NCBI RefSeq assembly: GCF_045348435.1
Contig: NZ_CP157484.1
Location: forward strand, 4,340,001-4,404,000
Direction of reading: 5' to 3'
DNA from: Alsobacter sp045348435
Lineage (GTDB): Bacteria > Pseudomonadota > Alphaproteobacteria > Rhizobiales > Beijerinckiaceae
Length of the DNA: 64,000 nucleotides
Shown: positions 34,971 through 42,691 of the stretch, piece by piece
Numbering within the stretch: the first letter of the stretch is position 1
How the letters are laid out: each line of letters opens with the position of its first letter
Position numbers and translations under genes: made by a program
The notes under the pieces: generated by a model
Databases searched by the model: none
What the model was told of the DNA's origin: nothing
What the model saw: the letters and a program-made list of their open reading frames with translations, nothing else

Positions 34971-35953
34971 CGGCCCGTGCTCCGGTTGCGAAACAGCCCG
35001 ATCAGCCGGGCGATCTCGTCGAGCCAGCGCTCGTTGGCAGCGGCGGCCTCGATCGCCTCGTCCCACGTGGTTTGGACGAAGCGTACCGACGCGCCGATCG
35101 GGATCTGGCCGAGGCGCCAAAGGTCGGCCTCGATCACGGTCGCGATCTTCGGATAGCCGCCCGACGGCTGGGCGTCGCGCATCTGCACGATCGGCTGGCC
35201 GCCATGCGGCACCTGGATGACGCCGGGCACGATGCCGTGCGAGCGCAGTTCGAGCGGCGCGGACGGCGACAGCTCCGGCCCGCTCAGCCGGAAACCGTAG
35301 CGGTCGCTCTGGGGCGTGACCTTGTAGGCGCCGGACCAGAACGCGTCGCGCGAAGCTTGCGTGAAGCACGCATATTCTGCGGCGGGCAGCACCCGGATGG
35401 CCGCAAGCCCGTCGATTTCGCGGGCCATCGCGAGCCCGGGCGGCGTGATCCCGCAAAACACAGGGGCCGCAGGGCCGGTCGGACCGACCGTCAGAACGTC
35501 GCCCGGCTTCAGCGCGCGCCCCTCATGGCCGCCGATGGCGCCCCGCAGCTGCGTGCTGCGCGAGCCCAGAGCCGGCGCCGTGTCGACGCCGCCCGCCACG
35601 CACACATAAGCGCGGGCGCCGCGCCAGCGGCCCGGGCGCGGATGGTCGAGCCGCAGGCGCTGCCCGGCGCGCACCGGCGCGCTGGACCAGGGTGGGAGCG
35701 GCGTTCCGTCCAGGGTCGCGGCGCAATCGGCGCCCGTCACCGCAACTGCTCCCTCGGCCAAGAAACGCAGCTCGAACGGAAACAGCTGCGCCTCGATGGC
35801 GGCCGCGTTCCGGTCATTGCCCAGCAGGAGGTTGCCGCAGATTAGCGCCAGCGGGTCCATCGCGCCCGCATAGCCGACGCCCCAGCGCAGCGCGCCGAGC
35901 CGCCCCAGATCCTGCACCGTCGCAAGCGGCGCGCCCGAAAGGATCTCGATCAT
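34967..35953 (-). CDS. pxpC: 5-oxoprolinase subunit C / biotin-dependent carboxyltransferase AHS2 domain
   Basis: 328 residues of the KipA/AHS2 family, starting MIEILSGAPLATVQDLGRLGALRWGVGYAGAMDPLA. GNDRNAAAIEAQLF and the C-terminal DAQPSGGYPKIATVIEADLWRLGQI are both family hallmarks. With PxpB it matches the carboxyltransferase region of urea carboxylase. It overlaps pxpB by 4 bp and the BCCP-like gene by 4 bp. Older annotations call this family allophanate hydrolase subunit 2, which is misleading. Confidence 0.88.
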   Translation of the reverse strand: MIEILSGAPLATVQDLGRLGALRWGVGYAGAMDPLALICGNLLLGNDRNAAAIEAQLFPFELRFLAEGAVAVTGADCAATLDGTPLPPWSSAPVRAGQRLRLDHPRPGRWRGARAYVCVAGGVDTAPALGSRSTQLRGAIGGHEGRALKPGDVLTVGPTGPAAPVFCGITPPGLAMAREIDGLAAIRVLPAAEYACFTQASRDAFWSGAYKVTPQSDRYGFRLSGPELSPSAPLELRSHGIVPGVIQVPHGGQPIVQMRDAQPSGGYPKIATVIEADLWRLGQIPIGASVRFVQTTWDEAIEAAAANERWLDEIARLIGLFRNRSTGR

Positions 35954-36606
35954 CGGATCACCTTGGCGGGCCGGAACACGATGCTGTCGCCCGGCTGCAG
36001 CAGGACGGGCGGATCGTTGGCGATGTCGAAGAACCGCATCGCCGTGGTCCCGATCGTGTTCCAGCCGCTGGGACCGTCAGACGCCGACACGCCGGTCTGC
36101 GGCCCGCCGATCGACACCGCGCCGCCCGGGATCTTGAGCACCGGCGTCTTGCGCCGGGGCGTCGCGATGCGCGGGTCCATGCCGCCCAGATAGCAATAGC
36201 CGGGGTGGCTCCCCACCGCGTAGACCGGATAGGTCGGCGCGCTGTGGATCGCCACGATGTCGTCCACCCGCAGCCCCGTGTGGGCGACGACGTCCTGCAT
36301 GTGCGGACCGCCCTCCCCGCCGTAGACGACCGGCAGCTCCAGCACGCGGCCTCCCAACGGCAACGGCTCGATGGCGGCCCAGCAACTGGTGAGCCGCTCG
36401 CGCAACGGCTCCGTGAAGCGCGGCGGGCGCGCGAAGGTCACCATGAGGTTGTTCATGCCCGGCACGGCTTCGCGGACCTCGGGCCAGGTCTCGGCCTCGC
36501 GCGCCAGCGCCCAAATCCGGCGCTGGGTCTCCAGCGTGGTCTCGCCCGGCGCCTCGAACAGCAGCGCGGTGACGCCGAGATGGCTGATGGTGGGCGACGC
36601 GCTCAT
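35950..36606 (-). CDS. pxpB: 5-oxoprolinase subunit B / AHS1 domain
   Basis: 218 residues, KipI/AHS1 family. Visible signatures are LPVVYGGEGGPHMQDVVAHTG (about 90-110), VYAVGSHPGYCYLGGMDPRIATPRR and GVSIGGPQTG-like VSIGGPQTGVSASDGPSGWNTIG. It forms a heteromer with PxpC. It overlaps accC and pxpC by 4 bp each, so all subunits are translated in a coupled manner. Its union with biotin carboxylase and BCCP resembles a urea carboxylase split into separate proteins. Confidence 0.88.
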   Translation of the reverse strand: MSASPTISHLGVTALLFEAPGETTLETQRRIWALAREAETWPEVREAVPGMNNLMVTFARPPRFTEPLRERLTSCWAAIEPLPLGGRVLELPVVYGGEGGPHMQDVVAHTGLRVDDIVAIHSAPTYPVYAVGSHPGYCYLGGMDPRIATPRRKTPVLKIPGGAVSIGGPQTGVSASDGPSGWNTIGTTAMRFFDIANDPPVLLQPGDSIVFRPAKVIR

Positions 36607-37952
36607 GCGGCGTCTCCGCGAAGGAGGGCTTCGAGGTGGTGGATGTCGACCCCGCCAGTCTGGAAGCCCGGGTCGCCCAGAATGCGCCGGTGCAGGGGAA
36701 GATTGGTCTTGATGCCCTCGATCCGCATCTCGTCCAGCGCGACGCCCAGGCGGGCCAAAGCTTCATCCCGCGTCGCCCCGTGCACGATCAGCTTGCCGAT
36801 CAGGCTGTCGTAATAGGGAGGCACGACGGCGCCCGCGCTCACATGCGTGTCGATGCGCACGCCTGGCCCGCCGGGCGCGTCGAAACGCGTGATGCGGCCA
36901 GGCGACGGCGTGAAGGTTTCGGGATCTTCGGCGTTAAGCCGGCACTCGAACGCGTGCCCCACGCAGGTCACGTCGGACTGAGCCAGGCGGAGCGGCTGGC
37001 CCTGCGCGACGCGGATGCCCTCCGCCACGATGTCGGCGCCGGCGGTCATTTCGGTGACGGGATGCTCCACCTGCACGCGGGTGTTCATCTCGATAAAGAA
37101 GAACGCGCCGTCCTCCACCAGGAACTCGAAGGTGCCGACGCCCTGGTAGCCGATGCGCCGGCAGGCCTGCGCGCAGCGCTCGCCGACTTCGGCGACGAGA
37201 GCCGCCGGCAGACCGGGCGCCGGAGCTTCCTCGAGCACCTTCTGGTGGCGGCGCTGCAGCGAGCAGTCCCGGCTCCCTAGCCAGATCGCCTGGCCGTGCG
37301 CGTCGGCGATGACCTGGATCTCGACATGGCGCGGTCGGCCAAGAAACTTCTCAACATAGATCTGCGGGTTGCCGAACGCCCGGCGCGCTTCCTCCCGGGT
37401 CAGGGCCAGCGCGTCCATGAGAGCGGTTTCGCGCTCCACGATGCGCATCCCGCGCCCGCCACCGCCGCCGGCCGCCTTCAGGATCACCGGATAGCCGATC
37501 GCGGCCGCTGCGGCCCGGATCGCGTCCGGGTCGTCCGGAAGCGCCGAGTCGGGCCCCGGCACGCAGGGCACGCCCGCCTCGACCATGGCCCGCTTGGCCG
37601 CGACCTTGTCGCCCATGATGCGGATCGAGGCCGCGCTCGGGCCAATGAAGGTCAGCCCAGCCGCCGCGACCGCCTCCGCGAAGTCGGCGTTCTCGGACAG
37701 AAAACCATATCCCGGATGGATCGCCTGGGCGCCGGTCGCCTTCGCGGCCAGCAGAATGGCTGCGGCGTCGAGATAGCTGCGCGCCGCCTGGGCGGGCCCG
37801 ATGCAGACCGCCGCATCGGCGAAGCGCACGTGGGGCGCGTCGCGATCGGCCTCCGAATAGGCCGCGATCGTGCGCAGGCCGAGCGTCCGGCAGGCGCGCT
37901 GGATTCGAAGTGCGATCTCGCCGCGGTTGGCGATCAGGACGGAGCTGAACAT
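36603..37952 (-). CDS. Biotin carboxylase (AccC family) of the 5-oxoprolinase-linked complex
   Basis: 449 residues, full length for biotin carboxylase. The N-terminal domain starts MFSSVLIANRGEIALRI. The ATP-grasp glycine-rich loop KAAGGGGGRGMRIVE is near 158-172, with GSRDCSLQRRHQKVLEEAPA and EMNTRVQVEHPVTEM also present. It carboxylates biotin on a BCCP using ATP and bicarbonate. It is 4 bp downstream of the BCCP gene and overlaps pxpB. It is probably not the housekeeping fatty-acid AccC, because carboxyltransferase-type PxpB/PxpC follow instead of AccA/AccD. Confidence 0.88.
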   Translation of the reverse strand: MFSSVLIANRGEIALRIQRACRTLGLRTIAAYSEADRDAPHVRFADAAVCIGPAQAARSYLDAAAILLAAKATGAQAIHPGYGFLSENADFAEAVAAAGLTFIGPSAASIRIMGDKVAAKRAMVEAGVPCVPGPDSALPDDPDAIRAAAAAIGYPVILKAAGGGGGRGMRIVERETALMDALALTREEARRAFGNPQIYVEKFLGRPRHVEIQVIADAHGQAIWLGSRDCSLQRRHQKVLEEAPAPGLPAALVAEVGERCAQACRRIGYQGVGTFEFLVEDGAFFFIEMNTRVQVEHPVTEMTAGADIVAEGIRVAQGQPLRLAQSDVTCVGHAFECRLNAEDPETFTPSPGRITRFDAPGGPGVRIDTHVSAGAVVPPYYDSLIGKLIVHGATRDEALARLGVALDEMRIEGIKTNLPLHRRILGDPGFQTGGVDIHHLEALLRGDAA

Positions 37953-37956
37953 GGCC

Positions 37957-38388
37957 TCACCCGATCCGCAGGAGCGGATGGCCGGCGTCGACCTCCTGCC
38001 CCGACTGGACGAGCACGGCCTCGACCACCCCGGCGCGCTCGGCGCGGACCTCGACGAACACCTTCATGGCCTCGATGATGCAGACGGTCGCGCCCGCCTC
38101 CACGGCCGCGCCGACGGGAGCCAGCGCCGGAGCGCCGGGCGCTGCGTACAGATATGCGACGCCGCCCAGCGGCGCGGCGACCACGCCATCAGGGGCGACG
38201 CTTGCGGCTGCGGCCGGCGGCTTGGACCTGAGTGTCGGCTGATGCAGCGGGGCGACGGCGGCAGGCGCGGCGGCGGCGCCCTGGCGGCGGACCAGCTCCA
38301 GCGACCAGCCGTCCCGAACCGCCCGCAACTCGGCGAGATCGGACGACGCCATGGCGTCGATCAGCGTCTTGATGTCCTGGGCGTTCAT
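37957..38388 (-). CDS. Biotin carboxyl carrier protein (AccB family)
   Basis: 143 residues from the ATG at 38388, whose product starts MNAQDIKTLIDAMASSDLAEL like other AccB proteins; a GTG at 38409 would add seven residues. A Pro/Ala-rich linker (about 38-75) leads into the biotinyl domain, with the biotinylation motif IEAMKVFVEV at K109. It is the first gene of the accB-accC-pxpB-pxpC-BCCP-like-pxpA operon and the only protein of the six that can carry biotin. The promoter upstream has a NAC-type box. Confidence 0.88.
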   Translation of the reverse strand: MNAQDIKTLIDAMASSDLAELRAVRDGWSLELVRRQGAAAAPAAVAPLHQPTLRSKPPAAAASVAPDGVVAAPLGGVAYLYAAPGAPALAPVGAAVEAGATVCIIEAMKVFVEVRAERAGVVEAVLVQSGQEVDAGHPLLRIG

Positions 38389-38432
38389 CGCGTGAAGAGC
38401 TTCCGCCACACGCCGGCAGTCCGGCCATGCGA

Positions 38433-38462
38433 ACGGTAGCGAGCCCGTTTCGGGCGCGCCAA
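38433..38462 (-). promoter_or_regulatory. Candidate promoter of the accB-pxpA operon
   Basis: On the minus strand, TTGGCG (38457-38462), an 18-bp spacer and TACCGT (38433-38438). Predicted start near 38426, which places the centre of the NAC-type box at about -64. The -35 region and the 30 bp above it are almost identical to the SDR-transporter promoter. Confidence 0.45.
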
Positions 38463-38482
38463 GACCGTTTCTCTCTGTTGCG

Positions 38483-38497
38483 ATAAGGGCCGCTTAT
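38483..38497. promoter_or_regulatory. NAC-type LysR box 2 (ATA-N9-TAT)
   Basis: ATAAG-N5-CTTAT palindrome upstream of accB, between accB and the 3' end of the LysR gene. Compared with box 1 the palindrome and about 25 bp of flank toward the promoter are conserved, with only a handful of mismatches over roughly 41 bp (38457-38498 against 33724-33765). Confidence 0.6.
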
Positions 38498-38503
38498 GGC
38501 GGC

Positions 38504-39433
38504 TCAGGCTTGGGCGGAGACGCCCGCCGGGAATGCGCCGGAAAGCTCCGCCACGAGCTCCAGCAGGATGTCGCGCACCGCCTGCGCGGGCTCCGACAAC
38601 GGCAGGTGGTCCGACTGGCACAGCGCCAGCGGGGCCAGGATTTCGGGCTCCACCAGCCGGGACATCCACGCCGGACAGGTCGCCGCCACCTCGCGCGCCA
38701 TGGATTCCGGCTGGATGGTCGCGCCCAAACCCTCGGCGATCACGGCCTTCAGGGTGCCGGCGGATTCGATTTCGGCCAGCACGCGCGGCGCGACGCCGAG
38801 CCCCGCGCAGGCGTCGTCCACCATCTTGCGGACGACGTTGTAGGGACGAGGCAGATAGAGGTCCATGTCGGCGATGAGCCGCACCGGCGTCGTCTCGGGC
38901 GCCGGGCCGAGGCTGTTCGGACCCACCAGGAAGAGCGGCTCGGACAGGAGCGCCTGGAAGGCGAGCCCGTGCACGGGCGCGCGGCCGCCATAGAGCACCG
39001 CCAGATCCATGCGGCCGCTCATGACGAGTTCGGACAACGTCATCCCGTAGGTCTCGTTGAGATAGAGCACCACGTCGGGATGCCGGATCCGCACGGCGCG
39101 CAGAAGCGGCAGCGCCAGCCCGGCCGCGGCGGTTCCGGGCGCGAGGCCGATGGACACGGAGCCGGAGAGCGCCCGCCCGGCGGCGTTCATGTCGGCTTGC
39201 GCCTGCGCGCACTGGCGCAGGATGAGCTGCGCGTGGCGGTAGAGCACCTTGCCGGCTTCGGTCGGCGTCACGCCGCGCTTGGTGCGCAGCAGCAGTTGCT
39301 GGCGCACCTCGCTCTCCAGGGTGGCGAGCTGCTGGCTCAGCGCCGGCTGCGCCACGTGGAGCACGTCGGCCGCCTGGGTGAGGCTGCCGATGTCGACGAT
39401 CTTCACGAAATACTGCAGCCGCCGGAAATTCAT
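38504..39433 (-). CDS. LysR family regulator, NAC-like
   Basis: 309 residues. The N-terminal winged helix (MNFRRLQYFVKIVDIGSLTQAADVL, then HVAQPALSQQLATLE, TKRGVTPTEAGKVLY) and the following SVSIGLAPGTAAAGLALPLLRAV read very like NAC, the nitrogen assimilation control protein of enteric bacteria. The effector domain is full length (LFLVGPN, IESAGTLKAVIAEGLGATIQPES). A GGAGG ribosome-binding site precedes the ATG. It is divergent from the aminotransferase-RraA pair, and ATA-N9-TAT boxes lie at that promoter and at two further operons downstream. It is therefore likely the regulon's control protein. Whether it needs a co-inducer is unknown. Confidence 0.85.
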   Translation of the reverse strand: MNFRRLQYFVKIVDIGSLTQAADVLHVAQPALSQQLATLESEVRQQLLLRTKRGVTPTEAGKVLYRHAQLILRQCAQAQADMNAAGRALSGSVSIGLAPGTAAAGLALPLLRAVRIRHPDVVLYLNETYGMTLSELVMSGRMDLAVLYGGRAPVHGLAFQALLSEPLFLVGPNSLGPAPETTPVRLIADMDLYLPRPYNVVRKMVDDACAGLGVAPRVLAEIESAGTLKAVIAEGLGATIQPESMAREVAATCPAWMSRLVEPEILAPLALCQSDHLPLSEPAQAVRDILLELVAELSGAFPAGVSAQA

Positions 39434-39471
39434 CGGTTCCCTCCGACCTGCGCCTGGCCTCGCGGCCAGCC

Positions 39472-39486
39472 ATAAGCGGACGCTAT
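39472..39486. promoter_or_regulatory. NAC-type LysR box 3 (ATA-N9-TAT)
   Basis: ATAAGCGGACGCTAT in the 139-bp gap between the LysR gene and the aminotransferase gene. It is a weaker palindrome than boxes 1 and 2, but the flanks ACAGAG and CGTCTT-GC recur at the same distances. Position suits both activation of the aminotransferase operon and autoregulation. Confidence 0.55.
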
Positions 39487-39506
39487 CTTGACAGAGCGAT
39501 CCCGTC

Positions 39507-39534
39507 TTAGCCCTCCCGGCCCGGCCGGTATAGC
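39507..39534 (+). promoter_or_regulatory. Candidate promoter of the aminotransferase-RraA operon
   Basis: TTAGCC (39507-39512) aligns with the TTGGCG element of the other two regulon promoters, and TATAGC (39529-39534) follows after 16 bp. Predicted start near 39541 places box 3 at about -62. A TTGACA at 39488-39493 has no -10 at proper distance. Confidence 0.4.
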
Positions 39535-39572
39535 GTCCCCCCATCCTGGAACACCATCGACGAGGCTCCTCC

Positions 39573-40781
39573 GTGAGTGCTGATCGTGTCGCCGCGCGCG
39601 TCAGGCGCATCAAGCCTTCGCCCAGCACGGCTGCGGCCGAGCGAGCCAGCCAGCTTCGGCGCGAGGGCCACTCGATCGTGAGCCTCGTGGTCGGCGAGCC
39701 GGATTTCGACACGCCGGCGCCGATCCGCGCCGCCGCGGCCGCCGCCATGAACGCCGGTGCGACGCGCTACACCGCCCTCCCCGGCACGCTGGAACTGCGC
39801 CGCGCCATCGTGGCCAAGCTCGCCCGCGAGAACGGGCTCAGCTACGAGCCGCAGGACATCGTGGTCACCAACGGCGCCAAGAGCGCCATCTACAGCGCGC
39901 TCGCGGCGACGCTGGAGCCCGGCGACGAGGTGATCGTCCCGGCGCCCTACTGGGTGTCCTACCCCGACATGGCGCTCGCCTGCGACGGAACTCCCGTCAC
40001 GGTGGCGTGCCCGGAGGAGGACGGCTTTAAGCTCACGCCGGCCCGCCTGGAGGCCGCGATCACGCCCCGCACCCGCTGGCTCGTGCTCAACTCGCCGTCG
40101 AACCCGACCGGCGCGACCTACTCGCTCGACGAGTATCGGGCGCTCGCGGAGGTGCTGGCCCGCCACCCCGACGTGATGGTGATGACGGACGACATCTACG
40201 AGCACATCGTCTATGGGCCCGGCCCCGCGCCGCATCTGCTGGCCGCCGCCCCCGAGCTGAAGGATCGCACGCTGGCGATCAACGGCGTTTCCAAGACCTA
40301 CGCGATGACCGGATGGCGCATCGGCTGGGCGGCCGGTCCGAAGGATCTCGTCGCCGCGATGGACACCTTCCTGTCCCAGTCGGCCGGCAATAGCTGCTCG
40401 GTGAGCCAGGCGGCGGCCGCGGCCGCGCTGGACGGCGATCAAAGCTTCGTCGCCGAGAGCGTCGCCACCTACAAAGCCCGGCGCGACCGTACGGCGGCCG
40501 CCATCAACGCCATCCCGGGCCTGTCCTGTCGCCTGCCGGAGGGCGCGTTCTATCTCTTCGTGAACTGCGCCGGCCTGATCGGCCGCACAACGCCCGGCGG
40601 CAAGCGCCTGGAGGCGGACGGCGACGTCGTCCTCTATCTGCTCGAGCAAGCCGGCGTCGCGCTGGTGGCCGGCACGGCCTATGGGCTGTCGCCCTTCTTC
40701 CGCCTGTCGATCGCGACCTCGCAGGACATTCTCGACGACGGCGTCGCCCGCATCGCGGGCGCCGTCGGCAAGCTCCAATAA
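39573..40781 (+). CDS. PLP-dependent aminotransferase, class I/II (AspC/AatA-like)
   Basis: 402 residues with a GTG start. The fold-type I signatures are VGEPDFDTPAPI (about 40-51), LNSPSNPTGATYS (172-184), TDDIYEHIVY, and the PLP-binding lysine K241 in NGVSKTYAMTGWRIGW. It resembles aspartate/prephenate-type aminotransferases of alphaproteobacteria. It is the first gene after the NAC-type regulator and lies 24 bp before an RraA-family aldolase. In this context it could remove the amino group of a (hydroxy)glutamate-like compound, making the 2-oxo acid for the aldolase. The substrate is inferred. Confidence 0.88.
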   Translation: MSADRVAARVRRIKPSPSTAAAERASQLRREGHSIVSLVVGEPDFDTPAPIRAAAAAAMNAGATRYTALPGTLELRRAIVAKLARENGLSYEPQDIVVTNGAKSAIYSALAATLEPGDEVIVPAPYWVSYPDMALACDGTPVTVACPEEDGFKLTPARLEAAITPRTRWLVLNSPSNPTGATYSLDEYRALAEVLARHPDVMVMTDDIYEHIVYGPGPAPHLLAAAPELKDRTLAINGVSKTYAMTGWRIGWAAGPKDLVAAMDTFLSQSAGNSCSVSQAAAAAALDGDQSFVAESVATYKARRDRTAAAINAIPGLSCRLPEGAFYLFVNCAGLIGRTTPGGKRLEADGDVVLYLLEQAGVALVAGTAYGLSPFFRLSIATSQDILDDGVARIAGAVGKLQ

Positions 40782-40805
40782 CCAGACGCACGGGACGAAA
40801 CCGCC

Positions 40806-41465
40806 ATGGCCGCCATCGAGCTCCATCCCTCCGCGCCGCAGGTCGACGCGGCGATCATCGCCAAGCTGAAGACCATCCCGGTCGCGCTGCTCAGCGACCA
40901 GTTCCGCCGCAACCGCGGCAGCCGCGGCCTCACGCCCTATCACAGCCCGGCCCCCATGGTGGGCACGGCCGTGACCATCAAGACGCGCGGCGGCGACAAC
41001 CTCGCCATCCTGCGCGCCTATGACGTATGCCGCCCTGGCGACATCATGGTGATCGACGCGGAGGGCGACCTCAGCAACGCGCTGGTGGGCGGCATCATGA
41101 GCTTCGCGGCCGCCCAGATGGGCCTCGCCGGCATGGTGCTGGACGGCGCGATCCGCGACGTCGCCGAGATCCGCGAGCGCACCTTCCCGGTCTATGCGCG
41201 CGGCGTGACGCATCGCGGCCCGTACAAGGACGGCCCCGGCGCGATCAACATCCCGGTCACGGTCGGCGGCCTGGTGGTGCGGCCGGGCGACATCATCGTG
41301 GGCGACCAGGACGGCCTGCTGTGCTTCGCGCCCGACGAGGCTCAGGAGGCGATCGAGAAGGCCATGAAGCAGCACGCCGCCGAGGAAGCCACCATGGCGG
41401 CGATCCGCGAGGGTCGCTGGGACCGCTCCTTCGTGGACGGCCTGGAGGCCCGCTGCAACAATTGA
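40806..41465 (+). CDS. RraA family protein, probable 4-hydroxy-2-oxo-acid (HMG-type) aldolase
   Basis: 219 residues. The HMG/CHA aldolase active-site pair R117-D118 is present in VLDGAIRDVAEI, with the pyruvate-binding loop NALVGGIMSFAA (about 91-102). Many RraA relatives with this RD pair cleave 4-hydroxy-4-methyl-2-oxoglutarate or 4-carboxy-4-hydroxy-2-oxoadipate to pyruvate, or act as oxaloacetate decarboxylases. The E. coli RNase regulator RraA lacks aldolase function. It follows the aminotransferase gene by 24 bp. A role in cleaving the 2-oxo acid made by that enzyme is likely. Confidence 0.8.
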   Translation: MAAIELHPSAPQVDAAIIAKLKTIPVALLSDQFRRNRGSRGLTPYHSPAPMVGTAVTIKTRGGDNLAILRAYDVCRPGDIMVIDAEGDLSNALVGGIMSFAAAQMGLAGMVLDGAIRDVAEIRERTFPVYARGVTHRGPYKDGPGAINIPVTVGGLVVRPGDIIVGDQDGLLCFAPDEAQEAIEKAMKQHAAEEATMAAIREGRWDRSFVDGLEARCNN

Positions 41466-41492
41466 GCGCGGCCGCGGCCGCAGTCTCGATCA

Positions 41493-41512
41493 GGCTTGGG
41501 CGGACCCAAGCC
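41493..41512 (+). terminator. Hairpin after the aminotransferase-RraA operon
   Basis: GGCTTGGG (41493-41500) and CCCAAGCC (41505-41512) form a perfect 8-bp stem with a 4-nt loop, 27 bp after the RraA stop. There is no T-run. It probably ends the operon. The remaining sequence up to the alcohol dehydrogenase start (41668) shows no gene. Confidence 0.5.
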
Positions 41513-41667
41513 CCGCTCGGCGATGAGGAAGCCGCGTCCTGATCGGCGATCGCCCGGTCCGTCGTAGCCCATGGCGTGGAGTTGCGGCCTGAGCCGACCG
41601 GCGCGACCATGCGGGGCGCGAGCCCGGCCGCGGCCCTCGCCGGCGCAGGCGGACCTGAGGGGACGAC

Positions 41668-42669
41668 ATGAGCGAGACGTCGGTCATGACGGCCATGACG
41701 CTCGACAGCGCCCGGTCGCCCTTGCGCCTCGAGCGCCGGCCCCGCCCGCGTCCCGGCCCGGGCGAGATCCTGATCGCCGTGGAGGCGTGCGGCGTTTGCC
41801 GGACCGACCTGCACATCGTCGACGGCGAGCTGGGCTCCCCCCGGCTGCCGCTCGTCCCCGGCCATGAGGTGGTGGGCCGCGTGGCTGCCCTCGGGGAGGG
41901 AGTGGCGGGGCGCGCGCTCGGCGAGCGGGTCGGCGCGCCATGGCTCGGCCACAGCTGCGGCGTATGCCCCTACTGTCGGGCGGACCAGGAGAACCTCTGC
42001 GACGCGCCCCAGTTCAACGGCTATACGCGGGACGGTGGCTACGCGACCCACATGGTCGCGGCCGCAGACTTCGTCCTGCCCCTGGACGGCGAGGCAGATC
42101 CGGTCGCGCTGGCCCCGCTGCTGTGCGCGGGGCTGATCGGATGGCGGTGCCTCGTCAAGGCGGGCGAGGGGCGCCGCATCGGGCTCTACGGCTTCGGGGC
42201 CGCCGCCCATATCCTCTGCCAGATCTGCCGGGCCCAGGGACGGGAGGTCTACGCCTTCACGCGGCCGGGGGACGCGCCCGCCCAGGAGTTCGCCCGCTCG
42301 CTCGGGGCCGCATGGGCCGGCGGTTCTGACGAGGCGCCGCCCGACCGCCTCGACGCCGCCATCCTGTTCGCGCCCGTCGGGGATCTCGTCCCCACGGCGC
42401 TCGCCCATTTGCGCAAGGGCGGCCGCGTGGTCTGCGGGGGCATCCACATGAGCGACATTCCGCGCTTTCCCTATCGCCTGCTCTGGGGCGAGCGCGAGAT
42501 CGTCTCGGTAGCCAATTTGACGCGCCGCGACGCGGCCGCGTTCTTCCCCGCCGCCGCGCGGGCCGGGGTGACGACGTCCACGATCCCCTACCCGCTCGAG
42601 GCCGCCAACGAGGCGCTCGCCGATCTACGAGGCGGCCGCCTCAGCGGCGCCGCCGTCCTCGTACCCTGA
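41668..42669 (+). CDS. Zinc-dependent alcohol dehydrogenase (AdhA-like MDR)
   Basis: 333 residues. The catalytic-zinc region VEACGVCRTDLHIVDG (about 34-49) and PGHEVVGRV are present, as are the four structural-zinc cysteines in CGVCPYCRADQENLC (about 95-109). The nucleotide-binding segment is IGLYGFGAAAHILCQ, which deviates from classic GxGxxG as usual in the AdhA branch. A GAGGGG ribosome-binding site lies upstream. It oxidises primary alcohols or reduces aldehydes with NAD(P). It opens a group of stress and low-oxygen type genes that also includes Pta and AckA. Confidence 0.88.
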   Translation: MSETSVMTAMTLDSARSPLRLERRPRPRPGPGEILIAVEACGVCRTDLHIVDGELGSPRLPLVPGHEVVGRVAALGEGVAGRALGERVGAPWLGHSCGVCPYCRADQENLCDAPQFNGYTRDGGYATHMVAAADFVLPLDGEADPVALAPLLCAGLIGWRCLVKAGEGRRIGLYGFGAAAHILCQICRAQGREVYAFTRPGDAPAQEFARSLGAAWAGGSDEAPPDRLDAAILFAPVGDLVPTALAHLRKGGRVVCGGIHMSDIPRFPYRLLWGEREIVSVANLTRRDAAAFFPAAARAGVTTSTIPYPLEAANEALADLRGGRLSGAAVLVP

Positions 42670-42691
42670 AGCCGACGTGATGGAGGATCCC

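Noticed and set aside
34967..36606. Annotation of PxpB/PxpC as allophanate hydrolase subunits 1 and 2.
   Set aside because: Allophanate hydrolase is an amidase-signature enzyme and no amidase is present. Linkage to LamB/YcsF and biotin carboxylase fits the 5-oxoprolinase/urea-carboxylase-like family.
36603..38388. Housekeeping acetyl-CoA carboxylase accBC.
   Set aside because: No AccA/AccD is present, and the genes overlap pxpB in an operon with NAC-type control. They are better read as dedicated partners of PxpBC.
39488..39493. TTGACA as -35 of the aminotransferase promoter.
   Set aside because: No -10-like hexamer lies 16-18 bp downstream, and the element is not conserved at the other two regulon promoters, whereas TTGGCG/TTAGCC is.
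41539..41552. Second Crp/Fnr-like site upstream of the alcohol dehydrogenase.
   Set aside because: Only the left half (CTGATC-GCG) resembles the site at 54645. The right half does not match TCAG or TCAA.
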